Source: Phallusia mammillata
Lineage: Eukaryota > Chordata > Ascidiacea > Phlebobranchia > Ascidiidae
Direction of reading: 5' to 3'
Length of the DNA stretch: 64,000 nucleotides
NCBI GenBank assembly: GCA_003260075.1
Contig: QLIY01000017.1
Location: forward strand, 335,708 to 399,707
Made by a program: the position numbers and the translations under genes. This document shows positions 42,625-61,265 of this stretch, in pieces. The notes beneath the pieces are model-generated. The model was not told the DNA's origin. It did not search any database and saw only the letters and a list, made by a program, of their open reading frames with translations. Each line of letters opens with the position of its first letter. Position 1 is the stretch's first letter.

Positions 42625-45600
42625 ACATAATACGTCCATTCGCGCGCGTCGCAACCTTGACACGCCGTTCGCACAAGGGCCACACACTTCTACTACCGCT
42701 GGCGTTTACGCATCGCACAGGTTCTCACGAGAGTTCATTCATAAAAATTGTACCGTTCTCAGGGTGGGTCGCCTCTTGTGATATCATCGTTCAGTTGCAA
42801 CCTGACCTGTATTGTCTTCCCTTACTCTGTCAGTTTATCACCACGACATGCAGCCTTATTACATGGGAGTCCTGCCCCGCCTCCGCACGATTGATCTATT
42901 GTGGGCATGTTGTCAAAACCTGATGTGACCCTGCAGTCGCTTTGTCGTATGTTTCTTATAGCACTTTGCAATTAAGTGCCATGAAACGTGAGAGTAGCTC
43001 AATGATGCGTCATTATGGGATTTGTCGCTGATTATCCGGGATCAGTCGCTTATAAGATTGGAGTAGTGATAATCTATAGTGTTTAAGGAAGCAAATCGTT
43101 CCATTTGGAAGGCAAAGCCAATCTTATGAAAGATTTTTTGTACTAACTGCAAACATTAAATTTGTCATAATAAATACAGTTTTAAACCTCTGCGCAAATT
43201 AACACATAAAATATGCAGTAATAGTATTAATCCATACGAAGTAGTGCCTTTGGTAAATAAGAGCAAATATTAAACGCCAGAAAGGGGTTAGTTCCTGTTT
43301 ACAGGATCTAAGTCCCGCGAAGCAATGGTTGTTCGAATGTACAGAAGCTTCCGCTGACGCTACTCCATACAGGACGCAAGTCTCCAGCAGGTCGCAACTC
43401 TCCCACTGCGCCAGGTTCTTACATTAATCGGAAACCGTACGACACTCGCCATGGATTGTCGTATCGTGCCTTGCAGTGAAGCACGACGACAGATCACGCA
43501 CCTCGGGATCCCAACCCGACAACATCGCGCTGCTTGTACTTTGTGACACACGGGCCCCCGCAGGACGTGTCATTTTAGCGCCAAGTCATGTACGACGGGC
43601 GACTGCGCTTAACAGAGCCTTTATCGCCCCGGCAGTTGTTACCAAATCCGCTACAACGGCGCGTGGCCTCGTCCTTTTGGCTCACCGCAAACCGATGGCA
43701 ACCCGTAATATATTGCATAGCTTTCATGCAACCACGCGTGGAGAAAAACAAGGAATTCCGTTCTTTATCGGTAAAAAATGTGTTGGCGGTTATACTTACA
43801 GAAAGCATAGTTGACCGGTTGTTGCGGTTTCGGTTCGCCGATAACGCATTGGCAAACAAACGTTTTCACCTACATTGTTTTTTTCCCGCATGTTTTTTTC
43901 AAAATAATCTTTGACAACAATGTTACACAAATACTTGCTCTCTTTTTGATGCTGGTGAAAGTTAAAAAAGTTACTAGAATACCTGAAGCGCGATTTGAAT
44001 TTTTGCAACGCTGAAAAGTCTGGATTCCGCATTATAAACAATTTACTGTTCCAAAAATAAATTCTGATTTAAACAGGTTTTTTTCTGCCAATTGTAACCG
44101 GAAGCAATTTTCGTTTACATAGTATTACTAACACCACTTTTAGACATGTCGTCACTGTACGATTTGGATGCTTGCAACTTTCTTAGGAAATGCTCAGGTT
44201 TCGGTTGCTGACCTTTCGAAAAATCTTTTTTGCATTTCAACTACAGTTTACGACATTAGAATAATTGATCTACCCCAAACAATTGTCAGTTATTTATTTC
44301 CCTTCACTTCTACATTTCAGAAGCCCGTGACAAGTACAAAGGCTCTGGGGAAAATATAAACATTTATTCGGGGGACCTTCGTCGAGGTCCAACGCCAATC
44401 CGCACGTTAGCGAAGCCGCCTACTACGTCACAGCGCTCAAACATCGACGTCAGCAGATGGCGCGCGGCAACGTAAGCAACGATATTCGTATCGTCAATAA
44501 ACAATCAAGACGAATAAAACTCAAGTACAAAGCGGCCCCTGGTGCGACCATATAAGGTTCGAACCAATTTTACCCCTTTCCGTTTCGTCTTTCTGAAACA
44601 CACAGCTAGCACCGCAAGGGGCGTATTTTTAGCGCCGTCCATTGCCACACTTGCGCATTAGCAATTATCTACGCGGCCAGGCATAACGTCACATGCAAGT
44701 TTTTTACGGCCAGTGCAAGCGTCAGCTTTGTTATGGCCACGTCAGCAGCAAGGGTCGGTCCCGTTTCGCCTGTCGTGCTAATCTTTTTTTGTTACCGTGT
44801 GATTGGAAAGTTGGCAACAGGCAGCAGTTTCGAGGCTGCGGAGTTTTCGTCACTGCTTTCACTACTGACGAAAAACTACGAGCAATACGTCACTAGCGTT
44901 GCGAGCTTTCAATCATTGGGCCTGCAGCTATTTATTGCTCGGTCACCTAAACTTAGAATTATAGTAATTTATAATTTTGTTCACATGCAGAAGTTAAGTT
45001 TGCAAAATATTAGGCAAAATTTATATTTTACCCCATATTTTGAAATAAGCCGCAGTGTTTATGGACTGCACTTAGACTGGAAAGACACCAAACCACACCT
45101 TTCAGCTAAGAGAGGCAAGGCGCAATGACTCACCAACTAAACTCGCATATGGGCCAAAATTACCAACCTTGAAACGGGATTAGAAAAATAAACCTTTACT
45201 TTAGCACAAAACGGCCTCTGGATGCAACAAAGGCTATTACTGACCCAGAGTAGCCTTGTGACCACGAACAGGACGCCGACCACCTGAATTTATCTTCTCC
45301 ACACGCGCAATCGGAAGCATGACGGACTTCAGTGTAAATGATCTTGTCCTTTACATGCAGTGCCACCCCTTATCCGTTTGTGATAGGTTGACCCTTCAAG
45401 AGATGTCGGGCGCCTGGGTACAGGATTACAATGATCAAAGTGGTGAATTTACTTTGTCAGGATATCCGTGTAACCGCAAAAAGTGCATTAGACGGTTTTG
45501 TCCATATAGTATGCCTCGACTCTGTAACGCACAAAAGCATTTGCGAAAATATGTTTGTTTAAAGTTCACTATTGCAACTTGACGTCTGTTATTTCATTTT

Positions 45601-48600
45601 TTTTAAATGTAAAACTTTTTCGGTAAGATGCGATTTTTTGTTTCACTTGAGTCTATGAATGTTTTTTTGAAGCATTTCCCTAAAAGTTTGCAGCAAATAG
45701 AAACGAGTGGAAAAATTATTGTATTAGTTTCATGAAACAATCTACCTTATACAAGTCGTCGAAAGACTGTCGAGACCCAACTGCAACGTTATTTTAAACC
45801 AAATCAGACAAACACGAGGGACTAGCGTCACTTGAGCGTGAAGTTATATGTCGCATTTTATTGCGAGTAGCTCATTTTTTCTGACATCCATATCTGGCCC
45901 TGGACCCTTACAATTTTGTTTGAAGAACGATCGGGTTACGTTAAACCAGTTCCACTCGCAAACAAATAACTTGATAATCTTTCCCAGGTGATGACGCGCG
46001 CAGAGGCGATTGTTAGGTGACCACACGAATGATGACGTCCGCTTACCAACCGCAGTTCCCCAAGGGAGGATACCCACAATGTTCTATTTTTAAACCCCTT
46101 TAACTTAATGGGATCAAATTGCAGACAGGACACATTATGGATTTTGGGACCCACGTCCAATATTACTTCACAATTCGAAAGACTCTGCTCTCCATCCATA
46201 ACCATCAAGATATGATTAGCGAGAAATGGGAACGTCGTTACGCTTTTATTGAAGCAACGAAAGACGACGCGTGGGTTGCCCATTTCCATGCACTGTGGCT
46301 TTCGAAATATGGGTTTGGCAAAATGTCCTCACTAATATTTGCTGGGCCGTGGTGGTAAAGGTGGGCAAACGTCACGTTAGTAGCGGGGTGTGGGAAATCG
46401 GCTGCCGTTGCAAGGTCTTTGTTTGTAGTGAACCGAAGCGACCGGCGGCGGTAACTGCTTCAAGGCCATCGCTGCTTTGCTCACTTGCTAACTATCTTTC
46501 ATCTGTCAAATGCCGAATATCCAGATCAATGCGCTACTCCCGCGCACTGTCACTCTCACGTATTCCAGTAAGCTTGCGGCTGGGGCCGGCATTGAGCCTG
46601 ACCCTGGAGCCAAGCTGTGTTTCCCCGTATCTTTCTTGCTTGGGTGCACACAGGAGCCGAACCCCCTTTTTCGCCGACAGCCGATGTTCCATCGTAAACC
46701 CCGGTTAGGGTTGAGCGCTTTGCGTTTTCGGGGCGCCTTTAAAAAGCTCAGTCGTCGTTCAGTGGGCGTCATTTTCCAATCGCTTTGTCGTTGATGTTGA
46801 TACAGCACTCGGTAGAGCAAAGTGTCGTCGCGAGCTGTCACTTTAGTTAATGCACCACAAGCGGATTTGAACAGCACCGTGTTTACCTGCGGATCACTCA
46901 GGATCAGTTTTAATTTCTTCCACTTGATAATTATCACCAAGCAACGACCGGGAATTGCGCATCCGAAAGCCGCGGAGCCGTCATGACGCAAACTGTGCCG
47001 GATACTTCAGCATACGTCAAGGTGAAATACAATTATTTTTTCCTTTTTGTAGGATAGTTTACAATTTTGGTGAAAATCGTTTGCAATTGCGCAAATTAAA
47101 TAAAATTTGCCGCGTGAGTTTTGATTCGGCCCAACCTCGTAGGTGTGTCTTCTTCTTGAGATCAAAACGATCACCGGATCCCGAGCCGGCAAATTCCAAT
47201 CACGCGTGACTGTAACTGTCTGGTTCTTTATCACTTGTTAAGCTTTTTCAAATGCGTAAAAACAACAAATTTTAAGTACGATTAATAGACATTGTAGCGC
47301 TTTTTGCAGCGTTTAAACTATTTTATAACAGCCACCAAATAATAATTGGCAGTTTTTTTTAGTTTTGTTATCACCAACTTTTTGTCTGTGTACTGACCAC
47401 TTCTCGCCACAGCGTTAAGCAATTAAATCACAGTTTAGTTGCCGAAATAAATAGTGGCAAAAAATCATGGCGCTAGTGTCAAATCCGTCACCTCAGGTTG
47501 CGGCAAATACAGGTGCCCGGTTTCTGGAGTTCCGGAGTCTCACTTGGTTTTGGCGTCTAGTGTTTTTCAGCACGATTACAAGTATTGCTCGTGTGAACCG
47601 CAGTCTGCTACCCGTATCACCCCAACTTAGTGACCACTCGCACGCCCTGCAGTGGGCGGGTGCAACGACCCAAGGTCAAAGGTCTTGACCGGGATTACCC
47701 CGCTAAACAGGCGACAACAGTCGTTGCGGCGATAATTAGGCGTCACTGCGAAATGATTTATCGCTGAGTTCTTAGTCACATTAAAAGTCGTGTTATTTAT
47801 AACATTGGCGTCTAGAGGTTTTCACGTAATGCAAAATATTGTTGGGTTTCAGACTTTTTAACAGAAACATTAAAACTGCTGCAATTTGCAATTTGATGTT
47901 TCATGTACTTGCGCAAAAAACATTTAAGCACGATTTCTTCCTAAACTGAGAAAATAAAATCGCAATAAGCATTTACATTACATGTTTTGATCGAGTTTGA
48001 ATTTAGTCATTCTGTACAAGCCGTCGGTTAATTGCGCGAATCATTGCGATTGTAATTGGGCGTAACGCTGCAAAACTCTGTCCCAACATCTGGCGTCTGG
48101 GTAAAAACCTATAGGGTGGTTTTGTGGGAAGTTCTGTATAATCTCGTAACAGGACGCCGTTCTTCCATTTGCGTCCGGACGTAAGTTTGTGTCCGACCTT
48201 GCAATATTTAATGTATTACACAACACTACGGTATCGACCAGTATAATGATTGTTTTACAAGTGAGTAAGTTTTCCACCACTATACTACAACTTTGGCATA
48301 TTGTCCAGTCTAAATAAAGGTCAAACATGGCATGTTGGTCATCCGCAATATGAACTTTACACAAAAGCAGGTTAAAGTACATCGATCCGGAAACCGACTA
48401 TATAGCACCGGGCGCTAATTTTCTACTCGCCCATGCTCGAAGCGCGCACCTCTCGCACCTGCAAAATGTCGCACGCCAGAGTACGTAAAAGTTGGTGAAA
48501 TAGCATTCAGCGGAGATATGACGAAAACAAAGCTGGTAGTGGAGCGCGCCCGGACGCCAACACGTCCCATTCGGAAACACAAACTTGAGGCGCACGACAG

Positions 48601-49805
48601 ACAGTCTCATCGTCGTCCTCCGTCCCAACAAGCGCGGGATATAAACGTGGATGTTTACATAAAATGTTTGAGTCCACATGGGAAATGAAAACTCGCGTAT
48701 GCGTAGGTTACGTTTTTTAACAGTTATACCGCCTTTTTGAAACAAAATTTGAAACAATCCTTTAATATTTAATTTAACTGTCAGCACACAAACCATTGCT
48801 ATCTCATTCAAAACATTGCGTGTGTGTTTGTAAACTTTGAACAACATATACTTTTCCAAAATTTCATGAAAATATGATGGGTATTTGACATTCAGAAGCA
48901 ACATCAAAAGAACTTTGATTCTGACAAAAAAACATTGCTTTTGCGATCAGCCACCGATTTCAAACGAGGGGATGTTTTTGTTTTCTCTCATAAGAAGTAT
49001 CAAAGTCGGCCGCGGCGACTGTTAATTTGTCGACATTCGCGAGCCCCAGGTATTGTTCCGCAACCAGCCCATCTCCGCGACACTCGTAAATCGGCGACGA
49101 TCGCGTGTGCGTTCGGGCGATTGTTTACAGTTATCGCTAGCCTGGCCTCCATGAATCAGTTTTGCTTCTGTGCCCGTGCCACAATTTTGTCCCCGTGTGT
49201 GGCCATGTTTTCAAGAGCGCACCCCTAACACCCCAGCGCGCGTGTGGCTTTTAACCCCGCTGCCTTTGAATCTCTTTTCACCGGAGGTGGGTGACTAGGG
49301 TACGGTGTCCATTTATTTTGTAACTATAGACGATAAATGGTGTTTAGGAACGGCTTGGAAAATCGAGTAAGGTAGTGTGTTCACAGGTCGTCAAACTAAG
49401 TTTATGACTAAGGGAAAGTAAATCCGATTTATTCTTTACAACAAAGTATAGGCAAATTCTCCAAAGTTTTCGGTAATTTAACAGTATCAGCCCCTCAAAC
49501 GTAATTGAGATTGCAGCCATTAAAAACTTGCTCATTTTTTCCCTAACCAACTCGTGAAATGTTTACGGCAGCCTTCAGGTGATCAATCACGGTCGTTGTG
49601 CATTTTCCGGCGCGACTCGCGAGGCAGTCTTCTTAGTGGCTGACCAACACGCCTGTTTGACGTTATCTAATCTAGTGCGGAGACTTACCCTCTATGTTTT
49701 GATACGCCGGACAAGTACCAAACAGCTCAAGACTTTCATTTCGGCCCCAACGGTGCCGCCTCATCCTCTTGTCCTCGAGCAGTCAAACTATTTTCGCCGT
49801 AATCG
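42624..49805. other. Gene-poor region, nothing recognised
   Basis: Somewhat GC-richer DNA with many spurious open frames (for example 46506-46991 minus). I found no domain, splice-consistent exon set, RNA gene or transposon end. The missing first coding exon of ERG/FLI-B may lie here or nearer 50 kb. Confidence 0.4.

Positions 49806-49891
<86 letters not shown>
49806..49891 (+). repeat. 86-base C homopolymer, probable artefact
   Basis: Uninterrupted C run between GCCGTAATCG and TGTCACCAGC. See the comment on the other three runs. Confidence 0.9.
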
Positions 49892-50626
49892 TGTCACCAG
49901 CGCCGGTAGTTAGCAACTCTGAAGTCCAAACCACGGCTCGGCTTTGTTGTAGCAAATTCGTTTGACCTTGGGGCGCGGGGGCGTGAAACATGAGGCAGCC
50001 AAGTGGTTACGCTACAAAGAACCACAATAGTTAATATGCTGCCTACTTGCCGCGATGTCGATTGAAGCAAAAGCATCGGTGAACACACTTTCATTGCCCG
50101 CTTTCTAAGCAAACACATTGTTGCAAGGCGCATGTTACGGTTCCGCACACGACGAAATGAAGCGCGACGTTTCAAATATCACCTTTAAAGATGCGCCTTT
50201 TGTTTGCCCGCGGATTTTATGATACATTTCGTGTCCAGTATATCAAACGCAATGCGCACCGCTCGAGCCTTTTGTCACGCATCACGCAGCTATTAAGATT
50301 TAATGAGCTCTCGCCTCCTTGACACGCCGGATTAGCCTGTCACGGCACCTAGTGACACGCGGGACAAGCAAGGCGTGAAGGTGTTGAACCATGTCAATTC
50401 TGTCAAAAGGCTGCACGATATCACCAACCAATCAGTCGTCGGTTATCCACCTTTGGCGCCTGCGTTGTTCGGCAGTTGACTTGTTTCCAAAGATGCGTTG
50501 ATCTATCACAACCGCGAGCACCCAATCGTTTTATTTAGATCCAACGTGGCGTAGAAAGACATAAATTCGATACTAGTTTTGGCGCTTTAAAGGTGAAAAG
50601 ATGTTAATCTTCCTATTTTGTTGTAG
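49892..50626. other. ERG/FLI-B upstream intron or promoter region
   Basis: Leads to a good acceptor (TATTTTGTTGTAG) for the first recognisable ERG/FLI-B exon. No initiating exon was identified here. Confidence 0.35.
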
Positions 50627-55450
<4,824 letters not shown>

Positions 55451-56110
55451 TAAGCCAATTGAGTTGTGTGTTTTTTCTTTGTACCTCATCTATCAACGGT
55501 TTAGATAAATGTTGCCAAATAGAATTCACTGTGCAGAACTATTTAATAAGCTCTAATTCCAATTGTTTCCTCTACTTATACACAGACATTAACGATACTA
55601 AGTTACTGCTGAACTTAATCTAAACCATTCCTTATGCTGCTATGTATGTTACTCAGTGGTACGACAGTAACTTATGCGGTTACGTTTGTTACTTCACTTC
55701 GCTTTCTTCATTTATTCTTATGCGTGTTTTTAAACGGATTTGCATTTAAACTTTGCCTTCAAATTTTGACTCTTCTGTATAAGTGCTGGTCCACTTACCA
55801 AAGAAAGTCACCTGAGTTTATTGTTGCCTTGCACAGTATTATCGTCTAATGTCAATCAGCATCAAGTATTTTGTATTTATCTCTTCTTTATGTCGATGTT
55901 GTAAATAAGATTTTCGCGCATCTGCTTCATGGCTTGGTATTTATGAGTTCCCGATTCGCACGTTTTTGTACACATTCCGAGTTTCGGTTTCAACATACCG
56001 ACACGGATAGATTACATATGTTCAACAGATGTTCCATCACGTGTGTGGTCCAAAACGGTCGTATATGTTTTCTTATGGTATGCAACTTTTAATAAAAACA
56101 GAAAACAACT
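55451..56110 (+). promoter_or_regulatory. ERG/FLI-B 3' untranslated region with AATAAA
   Basis: T-rich region after the TAA stop. AATAAA occurs at 56091-56096, a plausible polyadenylation signal. Open frames inside have no domain. Confidence 0.6.
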
Positions 56111-56421
56111 GGTTGTTTAGGACCTCTGCTAGTTCTTTGCTGAAGCGGCGCACGTCCGCTGTTTTCAAAATATAATTATCTCTGGTCGCTTCTCAAATGC
56201 TGCGGCTCGGTTGTGGAATATTACCCGGTATAATACGTTAGACGTGTTATCTCCTTCGGTTCTCGTGAAACCTTAAACCTGTTTGTCGTTTCTTTGTTAC
56301 ACCGTGACTGCATGGCAATTCGATACATGGCACAAAGTTACGTAATTAGTTTTACTTGAGGTTGACCTTTCACTGATGTTTTTTTAACAAAATAACAAAA
56401 ACGGATGTCTTTGGCCTAAAA

Positions 56422-56530
56422 CAGTGGTTCTCAACCTTTTGTAGACCGTGGCCCCCTAAAAGTAACTTTTCGGCCTCGTGGCCCCCTTGAAGTATCCCTG
56501 TAAGACCTGTGATCCCTTTAAAAAATTTAA
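56422..56530 (+). mobile_element. Fragment of a hAT element (one terminus)
   Basis: Starts CAGTGGTTCTCAACCTTTTG followed by a stretch with repeated GTGGCCCCC motifs, as in common hAT termini. I did not find the matching opposite end, so only a fragment is claimed. Confidence 0.55.
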
Positions 56531-56876
56531 ATGGCAAACTCGTGTTGGAATTAGGTACTAATTTCGGCTTTAAACAGGTCGAATAGAGTAAACAAGAATC
56601 CCTAATCATGAAAAACCTCAAAATAGACATATGTGTAAATTAGTCAATAAAATAAGGAATAAAGTTGAAGTTATCAAAAAACAAAAAGGCTTTTGTAGGT
56701 GTTTCTGATGTATCTACAACCTACCTACCCTTTGTTTGCACATAATAGGCGTTTAAAAAGTCTAAAACGGCTACTGGGTTAATAATACTCTTTCCAGCCC
56801 TACAAAATCTACTTAGAGTAGAGTTGCCATATCTGGATGAGCAAAATTCCGGACGGTTTCAATAAACGTCTTAAGT

Positions 56877-57203
56877 CAGTGGTCGGCAACCATAAATTCG
56901 ATACTAGTTTTGGCGCTTTAAAGGTGAAAAGATGTTAATCTTCCTATTTTGTTGTAGGAAGCTCTGTCCCTGGTCTGCGACGATAATTCGCTGTTCGACG
57001 TTTTCCAACATTCTCCAACACAGAAGTGCATCAAAAATTCATTTTACTCCACCACCCNCCGCCGGTCCGCGGCCCGGTACCGGTCCGCGAGGAGTTCGTT
57101 ACCGGTATAGGTTTGCAGGTTAAATCCTATTAAACATTTTGCCCATGTATCCCGGGGATGATTTCAAAACGGTCCGCAGTGCAAAAACGGTTGCCGACCC
57201 CTG
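56877..57203 (-). mobile_element. hAT-type MITE containing an ERG/FLI-B fragment
   Basis: Same family as 35262-35496, reversed: ends CAGTGGTCGGCAACC and GGTTGCCGACCCCTG. Flanks TCTTAAGT and TCTTAAGC match 7 of 8. Immediately inside the left end, 166 bases identical to ERG/FLI-B are inserted, followed by an N at 57058, after which the MITE resumes at GCCGGTCCGCGG. Confidence 0.85.
56892..57057 (+). pseudogene. Exact copy of an ERG/FLI-B intron/exon boundary
   Basis: Identical to 50561-50726: 66 bases of intron with its acceptor and the first 100 bases of the EALSLV exon. Because intron sequence is included, it is not a processed copy. Its right edge is the N at 57058. Either a capture by the MITE or, more likely, an assembly join. 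Confidence 0.92.
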
Positions 57204-60200
57204 TCTTAAGCGACATCAAACATGCGTTATATCGCCTGTGGTTACATGTAACCATCCCAAACACTCATTTTTTGTCAAAATAAGTCACAAAACACAAAAA
57301 CACAAAGTTTTACAGGATATACGGTCCTTTGAACAGAGTATCGATAGCTGCCAAGATGCAAAAAAATCACCAAATTGTCTTTAGTGCATGCTGAAAAGTT
57401 GTTTTGCACGAATGTAGGTAGCGTCATACATCAAAAACAGCGTGCTAAGGGGAAAAAAAATAAAAACTACTGTAGGTAGGTAGGTAATATAATAAAATAT
57501 ATGTTTTTACGCAACAAGACGCTGACATTCCGGATGTTTGGAGTGTTTTTGAAAATTACTTCCGGACAAAGATTTTACGTCGAATTTCCCAAAAATTTAC
57601 CCTTATAACTTAGAGCAGCTTTGAAATCCAAATATTTAGCAAATATATTGTATTCACGTCCCGGCCGCCATTACACATATATTTATTATACATGTACACG
57701 GCCGCATAAACTCATCTCTGCGACGGCATGAGGCCATACGCCCGCAGGTTTTGCATCCATGTGATCCTACGCCATTAATGTTGGTTTATGATGTATAATT
57801 CGATTAAAACCTGAAAGATATAATTGTTAAAACTCTCATAAACAGTTTTACCAGATATGTCACAAATATGGCGATTACCAATTATATGATTGCCAAATGC
57901 CTTCGTACACTGCAGAAGCAGACAGCCACAAAAGGATTGAATTGTAGTCCACACTCATGCACTTCTTACGAAACGCAAAAGCTTAAGAGTAATTGCGTAC
58001 GATTCGCAATTTATGTAAACCATTTATGCATATGCGAAACCTAGAGAGAACGAATCCAATCACAAGCTGTTTCTAAAAGGCTCGTAAACATCAGAAAAAC
58101 GCTCTCGACGATCACAATGAAAAAAAAAACGACGTATATGTCACTTGATCCAATGTATATCGGCGTCCTATCGGCTTATGGGGAAAAAACGGAAGGCAAA
58201 TGTAAGGGAAGGAATTAAAGTAAACTGTTGTGCAAAATTGTTGTGCTCTAAAGGTAACTGCTTAAACGTAAAGTTAAGTTGAAACAAAATGGCTGGAAAG
58301 ATAAAGGTGAACATAATGGTAACCACAAACTATATAAGCAAACATATAAAGCATGAATAAACCAGCGTGAAAGTATGAGAAACACATCATAATCAAACAC
58401 ACAAACTAGAAGTAAAAAATTACAAAAACACAATTGCTTCTTGTCGGACTTGCGTTCGCTGGGAATTGTACATGGGGAATGGACTATTTTATTTTTGATT
58501 TCGCAGTTGCGGAAATTCCATTGACAACGAAGCTAGACAAATCCGCTTCCTCGCCGCCGGAATGGTCGTCGCGGGAGGAGGCAACCACTGTTGGAGTCAG
58601 GTGAGGAAAACTTGGCTTTCACTACCGTGCCTAGGGGGGGTGGTAAAGTTGTTGAAGTGATTGCCTTGAAACAATTAACTCCTCTGCAGGTTGAGGACAT
58701 TTGAACTTGTGGTGTTATATTACAAAGTCGAGGTCGACAACCCACCGCTTTGGGGGTCGCAATCTATTCGGGAGGTAAGTGGGTTTTGGTTTTCACGGTG
58801 CAACTGTGATGATTTTTCCAAGGTCCATGACTTCTCAAGTTACCGACAAGCCCTGCCTGGAAAGCGAAATGTCACCAACGCCCAGCGCCATAAGGGCAAT
58901 GGACGATAGGCGACTTGGGTACATGTAACCCGGTACAACCTGTTTGGGTGGCGCACCGCCGCGGGTCATGTGCGTCAAGGCGCGGTTCCTTTAACCCAAA
59001 ATATTAGACCGTCGCTTTGCAGGGTGACAACAAGGTATTCCCGATTTCCAAGGATAAAACCTAGATAATGGTATTAATAACGGTTTAAATCAATGTTGTG
59101 TAGATGTTTCCTGGTCAGGGATGTGTGAAAGTTGTTTCATTTTGGTTTGTCAACTTGCCAGTTCGACGTAGACAAATTTGAAACAAGCAAAATTACGTTA
59201 TGTTTATGCCCCCTTTTTTACAGAATAGAATTAAAGATAATGAAACCTTTCAAAAACAAAAATTCTTTGATCGACAAAGCAAACTACTCTTTTATTGATT
59301 TCCGATTTTTATTTTAACACAGTTCTTAAATCATTGTTTCTTTGAAACGTTGTTTGTAAAACTACACCAAACGTTTTAAATGCCAGACTTCGGTGCACAG
59401 TACGTGGCATTCTCGCTTTGCCGTGTGAACAGCAACATATTGTGCTCAAGTGCGATTTGGGAATGCCAGTTTGCCACGAAAAAGTTTCTTCGTAAGGTGA
59501 TCGTCGCTTTGTTGCGCAAGGACCCGAGATCTCGCGCAAAAACTTCAAGGCATAAGTTGGATTGAGTGTCAAGTGGCCCTAGCCTAATTCCCTGGGTGGT
59601 TTTATTGTTGTTTAGCAAGAATCCTCAATACTCGCCCGTTCTCAAGACTTCTAGCTTGTGGCATTATAGGGTTAGCGCATTAAGCAGTTCTCGGTTGCCA
59701 CAATTGCGTGCGGTCGAACGAGAAGACCACAGAATGAGTCATAGTAAATTGCTTGAAAGGTTTCTACGGGCCAATGGTGATTTCTCATGGAATCGAAAAA
59801 AGACAATCAGCCACATTGTTGTTCCCACGATTATGCCAGAAATAGCAAAGAATGGATCCCGGATTTTTTTTGTTTCATTTGGTAAAGTTTGGGTAATATG
59901 TTTGTTCACGTAATATCAGTTTACCGTTTTTGTTTTTTTTATTGCGATAACTACGACACGAAAGAAAGGCAGATACATGAAAGTACGAATGAACAAACAG
60001 ATAAACGCTAAGTATTTAGCGGCATTCAGAGGCCAGACCACATAGCTAAGCACTCTGAACGTTTTTTACTTTTAGTAGCAATAATAAGTTCGGACTGTTT
60101 AATTATTTTCAATGCGTTAATAAATCTGTTCACAGGAGGTTTGTTTTCTGCCTATTTGCATTGGTACATTACAAACCGGGCACATAGAAAAGTACAATCT

Positions 60201-60439
60201 AACAATGGTGTAACAGAACTGCACGTATGGGTTCCAAATAAACATAACGCTGCATTTGGTTTAATATTTGGTAATAGTTTGCGAGAGATCCAAGAAGTAA
60301 CATTTTCCCAATATAGGGCGACAACTTTACAAGTGTAAAACAAATGAAAAATGGTTTCAGGGAAACTTTGGCAGAAAACGCACTTTTCTGAAGTTAGTCT
60401 GTAATTTTCCTATGTTCGCTTCTCGTCATGTTTATGTTC
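57204..60439. other. Intergenic region, no gene recognised
   Basis: AT-rich, with a short GTAGGTAGGTAG stretch near 57.47 kb. Open frames near 58.5-58.9 and 59.3-59.9 kb have no domain. No RNA gene identified. Confidence 0.4.
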
Positions 60440-60697
60440 GTTATTGCATTTTGTGTTTTGCCTTATTGCTTGATGCATTTTTATTTTGTTTGCCGCTCCA
60501 ACACCAACATTCCATCCATCCATTACCCTACGTCCCTTCCCCTTTTAATTACTAAATGAATAATAACGGGTCAAGTGACTCGATGGCCAATGTTTGGCTC
60601 TTACTGACCCGGTCGCGCAGTTACTACGTTCGTTTTATTTTGGTTATGCAATTGTTTAAATTTCAAGCGTGACAAATAAAATATTGAATTGAATTGA
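60440..60697 (+). mobile_element. Possible non-LTR retrotransposon 3' end
   Basis: Ends with AATAAAATATTGAATTGAA followed by another TTGAA unit, a short tandem A/T-rich tail of the kind that terminates many LINE 3' ends. No reverse transcriptase sequence was seen upstream, so only a tail fragment is proposed. Confidence 0.35.
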
Positions 60698-60834
60698 ATA
60701 GTCTACTATGCCAAAATTTTATAGTTTATTATTTGTTATTACCGCTCTTAAGTTTAATTTGATTAGAAACGCCCTTAATTTTGTTTCTAAGGTACAGTTA
60801 TACGTGTTTCTGTACAACTCCCTCCAGTTGAGTT

Positions 60835-60955
60835 TACCGTATTTACTCGATCGTAAGCCGCCCACGACTAGGCTATGCAGCCCTCCAATGGAAGAAATAT
60901 GTTAAGGTGTCAAAAAATAATATAAGCCGCCCTCGATAGTAAGTCGCATTTTGTA
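60835..60955. repeat. Interspersed repeat fragment with ACCGTATTTACTCGAT
   Basis: Contains ACCGTATTTACTCGATCG and two GTAAGCCGCCC/ATAAGCCGCCC motifs in a pattern I associate with interspersed DNA-transposon-like repeats in aquatic animals. Boundaries and class are uncertain. Confidence 0.35.
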
Positions 60956-61253
60956 ATATACCAGGTACTATTGTTTAATAAAATTTGTTTATGTTGCTAC
61001 ATAGTACAACTATTATACCAGAGCATATGTTGAATACGGTACACAACTTTTGAAACCGTGTTGTCACGTGTCAGAGGTTCGCAACCAAAAATGCCGTTGC
61101 GCTTAAAACAAAACAATAAGGTTTACATAATTCAAAAGGTCATTTAATTTCAACGATTTTGTTTCAACGCTTGATTTTGTCAACAAATGAAGTTACACAC
61201 TCTATCGACCTGGTAAATTTGAATGAACTTTGACACCAAGTCATTGTGTAACC

Positions 61254-61265
61254 TGCGCATGCGCA
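61254..61265. promoter_or_regulatory. NRF1-type palindrome upstream of CREBZF
   Basis: TGCGCATGCGCA is a perfect match to the consensus site of nuclear respiratory factor 1, about 310 bases upstream of the CREBZF-like start codon, in an otherwise CG-poor neighbourhood. It likely marks a core promoter. A possible 5' untranslated exon with a donor at 61402 (ACTG|GTGGGT) follows. Confidence 0.55.

Noticed and set aside
42414..42923. Long poly-Gly and poly-Pro open frames at 42.4-42.9 kb (and at 1.0, 49.8 and 53.0 kb)
   Set aside because: They are translations of C homopolymers that are probably artefacts; no domain, and at 1.0 kb the true gene is PCSK2.
46506..46991. 161-codon minus-strand open frame
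   Set aside because: No domain or splice context; overlaps several equally long frames on the other strand in a GC-richer stretch, as expected by chance.
56892..57057. Retroposed copy of ERG/FLI-B
   Set aside because: It includes intron sequence and the acceptor site, has no poly-A tail, and stops at an N.
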